From Bdellovibrionaceae bacterium UBA5009 (GTDB taxonomy: Bacteria > Bdellovibrionota > Bdellovibrionia > Bdellovibrionales > Bdellovibrionaceae): a stretch of DNA of 15,218 bases. The stretch lies in NCBI GenBank assembly GCA_002396665.1, contig DGYJ01000018.1:49316-64533 (forward strand), read 5' to 3'. Positions 12,778-15,218 of the stretch are shown here, in pieces. Position 1 is the first letter of the stretch. Each line of letters begins with the position of its first letter. A program made the translations under genes and the position numbers. The notes under the pieces are model-generated. The model was not told where the DNA came from. It did not search any database and was given only the letters and a program-made list of their open reading frames with translations.

Positions 12778-14145
12778 TTAAATGTATTTATTAACAACGG
12801 ATTCGAATTGATTTCGGATGCGATCAAGGCCGGCCTGTGTGTTAGACTCATATCTTAAGACAAGCACGGGCTGAGTGTTAGACGATCGGCAAAGGGCCCA
12901 ACCATCTTTGTAGCTGACGCGAATGCCATCTGTTAAATCAATTTTATAATCAGAACTGGGTTTAGAAAAAAACTCTTTCATCTTTTCAACGATTAAAACT
13001 TTTTTCTCTTCTGTCGTATCAACACGAAGCTCTGGAGTATTAAAAGCAGAAGGAAGTCCTTCAAGAAGTTGAGGAATGTTTTTTCCAGTTTTCGACAAAA
13101 TTTCGATCAATCGAAGGCCAGCGTAAGGTGCATCATCATAACCATAGTTGCGATCGGAAAAGAAAACATGCCCGCTCATTTCGCCACCAAATGGCGCTTT
13201 TTCCACTTTTACTTTTTCTTTAATCAAACTATGGCCCGTTTTCCACATAATTGGAATTCCGCCAAATTTAGAAACATCGCTGTACATTCGATCAGAGCAC
13301 TTCACATCGCCGATAATTTTAGAACCTTTTGATTTGCTTAAAATATCCCGTGCAATAATCACCATAAGCTCGTCGCCGTAAATCATTTTGCCAGTGTGAT
13401 CAACTACACCGATGCGATCGGCGTCGCCATCAAAACCAATCCCACAAATCGCACCATGTTTTAAAACTTCTCTTTTAAGATCAACTAAATTTTCTTCAAC
13501 AGTGGGATCTGGATGATGATTTGGAAAAGTACCGTCTGGTTTTTCAAATAAAATTATTGGCTTAAGGCCAACGGCTTCATACATTTTTTTAACAATCACG
13601 CCAGCAGCACCGTTTCCACAGTCCACAACAACTTTTAAATCTTTCAAAGTCCCAAACTCTTTTTTATATCTTTCGATGTATTTTGGAAAAATATCGATTT
13701 GATCTTCTTTTCCTGAAGAGGAAATAAAATTTTTAGCTTCGATAATTCGTCTTAATTTTTGAATCTCTTCACCAAAGATTGTGGATTTACCAACAGAGAT
13801 TTTAAATCCATTGTAGTCAGGGGGATTATGACTTCCAGTAACCATAACAGCCCCATGAACCCCTTCAACTTCGAAGGTTGTAAAATAGCACATTGGCGTT
13901 GTGACCATTCCAACTTGAGTGACATGGCAACCAGAAGAGACCAGTCCTTGAGTTAAAGATTTAACAATTGCGGGGCATGATACGCGGGCGTCGTGGCCAA
14001 TACAAACTCGAGGATTAGAAATCCCTTTTTCATCTTTCATGTAAGTCGCATAGGCTTGTCCAAGTTGGAAAGCGAAATGATCATCAAACTGCTTTCCGTA
14101 AACGCCGCGAATATCGTACTCTCTGAAAATATGTGAATCGTGCAT
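12778..14145 (-). CDS. Phosphomannomutase/phosphoglucomutase (alpha-D-phosphohexomutase family)
   Basis: This enzyme interconverts hexose 6-phosphates and 1-phosphates, supplying GDP-mannose or UDP-glucose for envelope polysaccharides. The 455-residue product shows all four active-site loops in order: the phosphoserine loop TGSHNPPDYNG (S105), the Mg-binding loop DGDADR (239-244), the sugar-binding loop GGEMSGH (320-326) and the phosphate-binding loop RSSNTQPVLVLR (420-431). The usual second loop is GEMSAH; glycine replaces alanine here. Both AlgC-type dual enzymes and ManB share these motifs, so the preferred sugar is not settled. The ATG at 14145 has AGGAG upstream that overlaps the pdxA stop codon, so it is translated with pdxA as one unit. 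Transcription ends at the shared terminator downstream. Confidence 0.92.
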   Translation of the reverse strand: MHDSHIFREYDIRGVYGKQFDDHFAFQLGQAYATYMKDEKGISNPRVCIGHDARVSCPAIVKSLTQGLVSSGCHVTQVGMVTTPMCYFTTFEVEGVHGAVMVTGSHNPPDYNGFKISVGKSTIFGEEIQKLRRIIEAKNFISSSGKEDQIDIFPKYIERYKKEFGTLKDLKVVVDCGNGAAGVIVKKMYEAVGLKPIILFEKPDGTFPNHHPDPTVEENLVDLKREVLKHGAICGIGFDGDADRIGVVDHTGKMIYGDELMVIIARDILSKSKGSKIIGDVKCSDRMYSDVSKFGGIPIMWKTGHSLIKEKVKVEKAPFGGEMSGHVFFSDRNYGYDDAPYAGLRLIEILSKTGKNIPQLLEGLPSAFNTPELRVDTTEEKKVLIVEKMKEFFSKPSSDYKIDLTDGIRVSYKDGWALCRSSNTQPVLVLRYESNTQAGLDRIRNQFESVVNKYI

Positions 14146-14154
14146 AGGGCACTC

Positions 14155-15117
14155 CTAACTTTGTCTTAAATTGTACTGAATAGCTTCTTTCATGGAAGCA
14201 GGATTAGCAATATTTTTTCCATAGATATCCTTCGCCGTCCCGTGGTCAACACTGGTTCTTAAAAAAGGAATTCCCAGCGTGATTTGGAAGCCTGAATCTT
14301 GTCCATGGACTAATTTAAAAGGAATGAGACCCTGATCATGATAAGCAGCAATAAAAACTGAGTACTTGTCCCAATTTTGTTTCAAAAAAGCCGCATCCGG
14401 AGAGACGGGGCCAAAAGCCTTATTTTTTTTGCAGAAAGCAGAAAGCCATTTGATTTCCGTAGTTCCCAAGAGGCCTTTTTCGCCGGCATGTGGATTTAAT
14501 CCAAGAACACATATTTTTTTATGGAATGCATTTTTTGAACGATCTCTATTTGCCTTTGGATTCAATTTTCTAACAAGTGCCAATGAGTTTTTTAAAGCGA
14601 TTTGCAGAGATTTTTTATTAAAATCCTGAGAGACCCTATTCAGCGAAATATGATCGGTCGCTAAGACCACATTAAAATGGATTCCGACAAAAGCCATGCT
14701 CACTTCTTTACAGCCGGTGACGCGCTTTAAAATCCCAGTGTGTCCCATGTCTTTCAGGCCCGAAGCAAGAACTGTTTCTTTCGAAATTGGCCCTGTCACT
14801 AGGGAAGAAAATATTCCAAGATTGGCAAGGCGGGCGGCCTCTTCGACCCAAAAAGCAGGATTTAAGTCGTTGGCAATATCAATAATCATATTCGGGGCAA
14901 GTTTGAATGAAGAAATAAAGTAATGGGCTTCGGTCCAATTAGAAAAAGTTATTCGATGAAATTTGGAATCAATTTTTTTAAACAAGACGTTCTTTTTTAA
15001 AGAGCGGTAAATTATAAAATTGGATTTTTTTTGAGGGCCAATTTGAAGCAATGATTTTAAAGTAACTTCAAGACCAATCCCATCCGAATCACCAGTCGTA
15101 ATAGCAATAAGGCTCAT
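14155..15117 (-). CDS. pdxA: 4-hydroxythreonine-4-phosphate dehydrogenase PdxA
   Basis: PdxA performs the NAD-dependent oxidation and decarboxylation of 4-phosphohydroxy-L-threonine in vitamin B6 (pyridoxal phosphate) synthesis. The 320-residue product is near the usual 330. Metal-binding histidines sit in MGHTG, LNPHAGE and YHDQGLIPFK, and the C-terminal HGTAKDIYGKNIANPASM motif is clear. The N-terminal loop reads GDSDGIGLEV where GDPAGIGPE is usual, and GHTG replaces GHTE; both suggest a divergent member but the catalytic residues are kept. Its ATG overlaps the stop of the upstream surA-like gene by ATGA, and there is no strong Shine-Dalgarno, so it is translated by coupling. surA-pdxA adjacency is known in other proteobacteria. 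Confidence 0.93.
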   Translation of the reverse strand: MSLIAITTGDSDGIGLEVTLKSLLQIGPQKKSNFIIYRSLKKNVLFKKIDSKFHRITFSNWTEAHYFISSFKLAPNMIIDIANDLNPAFWVEEAARLANLGIFSSLVTGPISKETVLASGLKDMGHTGILKRVTGCKEVSMAFVGIHFNVVLATDHISLNRVSQDFNKKSLQIALKNSLALVRKLNPKANRDRSKNAFHKKICVLGLNPHAGEKGLLGTTEIKWLSAFCKKNKAFGPVSPDAAFLKQNWDKYSVFIAAYHDQGLIPFKLVHGQDSGFQITLGIPFLRTSVDHGTAKDIYGKNIANPASMKEAIQYNLRQS

Positions 15118-15218
15118 GGAACTTTATTTATTCTAATAAAAGACTCGTCTTTTTTGCTTTGAAGCCAAATTTTAAACTGTCTTTTAAAGTTAGACTCCAT
15201 CAGCTCAGAAATAATTCT
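15114..15218 (-). CDS. C-terminal end of a SurA-type periplasmic peptidyl-prolyl isomerase (partial)
   Basis: The minus strand from the right edge reads an open frame ending in TGA at 15116-15114, with the tail RIISELMESNFKRQF and KIWLQSKKDESFIRIN. The pattern of a helix ending in a WL-type segment and then an I-R-I strand is what SurA C-termini look like, and surA next to pdxA is the order in other proteobacteria. Only 34 residues are visible, so the assignment is mostly from context. The stop overlaps the pdxA start by four bases (ATGA). Confidence 0.6.
   Translation of the reverse strand, partial: RIISELMESNFKRQFKIWLQSKKDESFIRINKVP

Overview
This window spans a chromosomal replication origin and the genes on both sides of it. 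The bases are AT-rich (roughly 40% GC by eye). The order yidC-yidD-rnpA-rpmH (minus) / dnaA-oriC-dnaN-recF-gyrB-gyrA (plus) is the ancestral bacterial origin layout. It is followed by ATP synthase Fo genes separated from the F1 genes, then by a phosphomannomutase-pdxA-surA-type cluster. Together with an outer-membrane-type lipoprotein signal and a Gram-negative YidC with a periplasmic domain, this fits a Gram-negative bacterium of the Bdellovibrionota/former Deltaproteobacteria, most likely a Bdellovibrio relative. That placement is an inference from gene order and protein character, not from a search.

Layout. Positions 1-1209 (minus): the start of yidC (runs off the left edge), yidD, rnpA and rpmH form one compact overlapping unit driven from a promoter near 1307-1335. 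Positions 1210-1413 hold the divergent control region between rpmH and dnaA. Positions 1414-2820 are dnaA, and 2821-3039 are the dnaA-dnaN gap, which looks like oriC: two near-perfect DnaA boxes facing dnaN, three weaker boxes in the opposite orientation, an inverted repeat and an AT-only-like unwinding stretch. From 3040 to 12643 nine plus-strand genes follow with almost no gaps (dnaN, recF, gyrB, gyrA, a TPR lipoprotein, an AtpZ-like protein, an AtpI-like protein, atpB, atpE). They end at a strong bidirectional hairpin terminator at 12706-12733. Converging on it from the right is a minus-strand run: a surA-like chaperone tail, pdxA and a phosphomannomutase/phosphoglucomutase.

How it works together. 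DnaA binds the boxes behind its own gene and opens the AT-rich stretch. DnaN, RecF and gyrase are made from the same transcript direction and supply the clamp, gap repair and supercoiling. The left arm makes ribosomal protein L34, the protein part of RNase P and the YidD/YidC membrane insertion machinery; YidC is the insertase known to assist ATP synthase subunit c. The Fo genes at the right end of the replication operon encode that subunit c, here with a signal-peptide-like extension, and the proton/sodium channel subunit a. No F1 gene and no atpF is present.

Nothing here is a wholly new system. The points most worth a second look are an rnpA reading frame whose conserved N-terminus lies upstream of any usual start codon, the detailed architecture of the origin, sodium-type ligand residues and a signal-like leader in AtpE, altered residues around the arginine finger of DnaA and around the essential arginine of AtpB, and the replication/ATP-synthase operon fusion.
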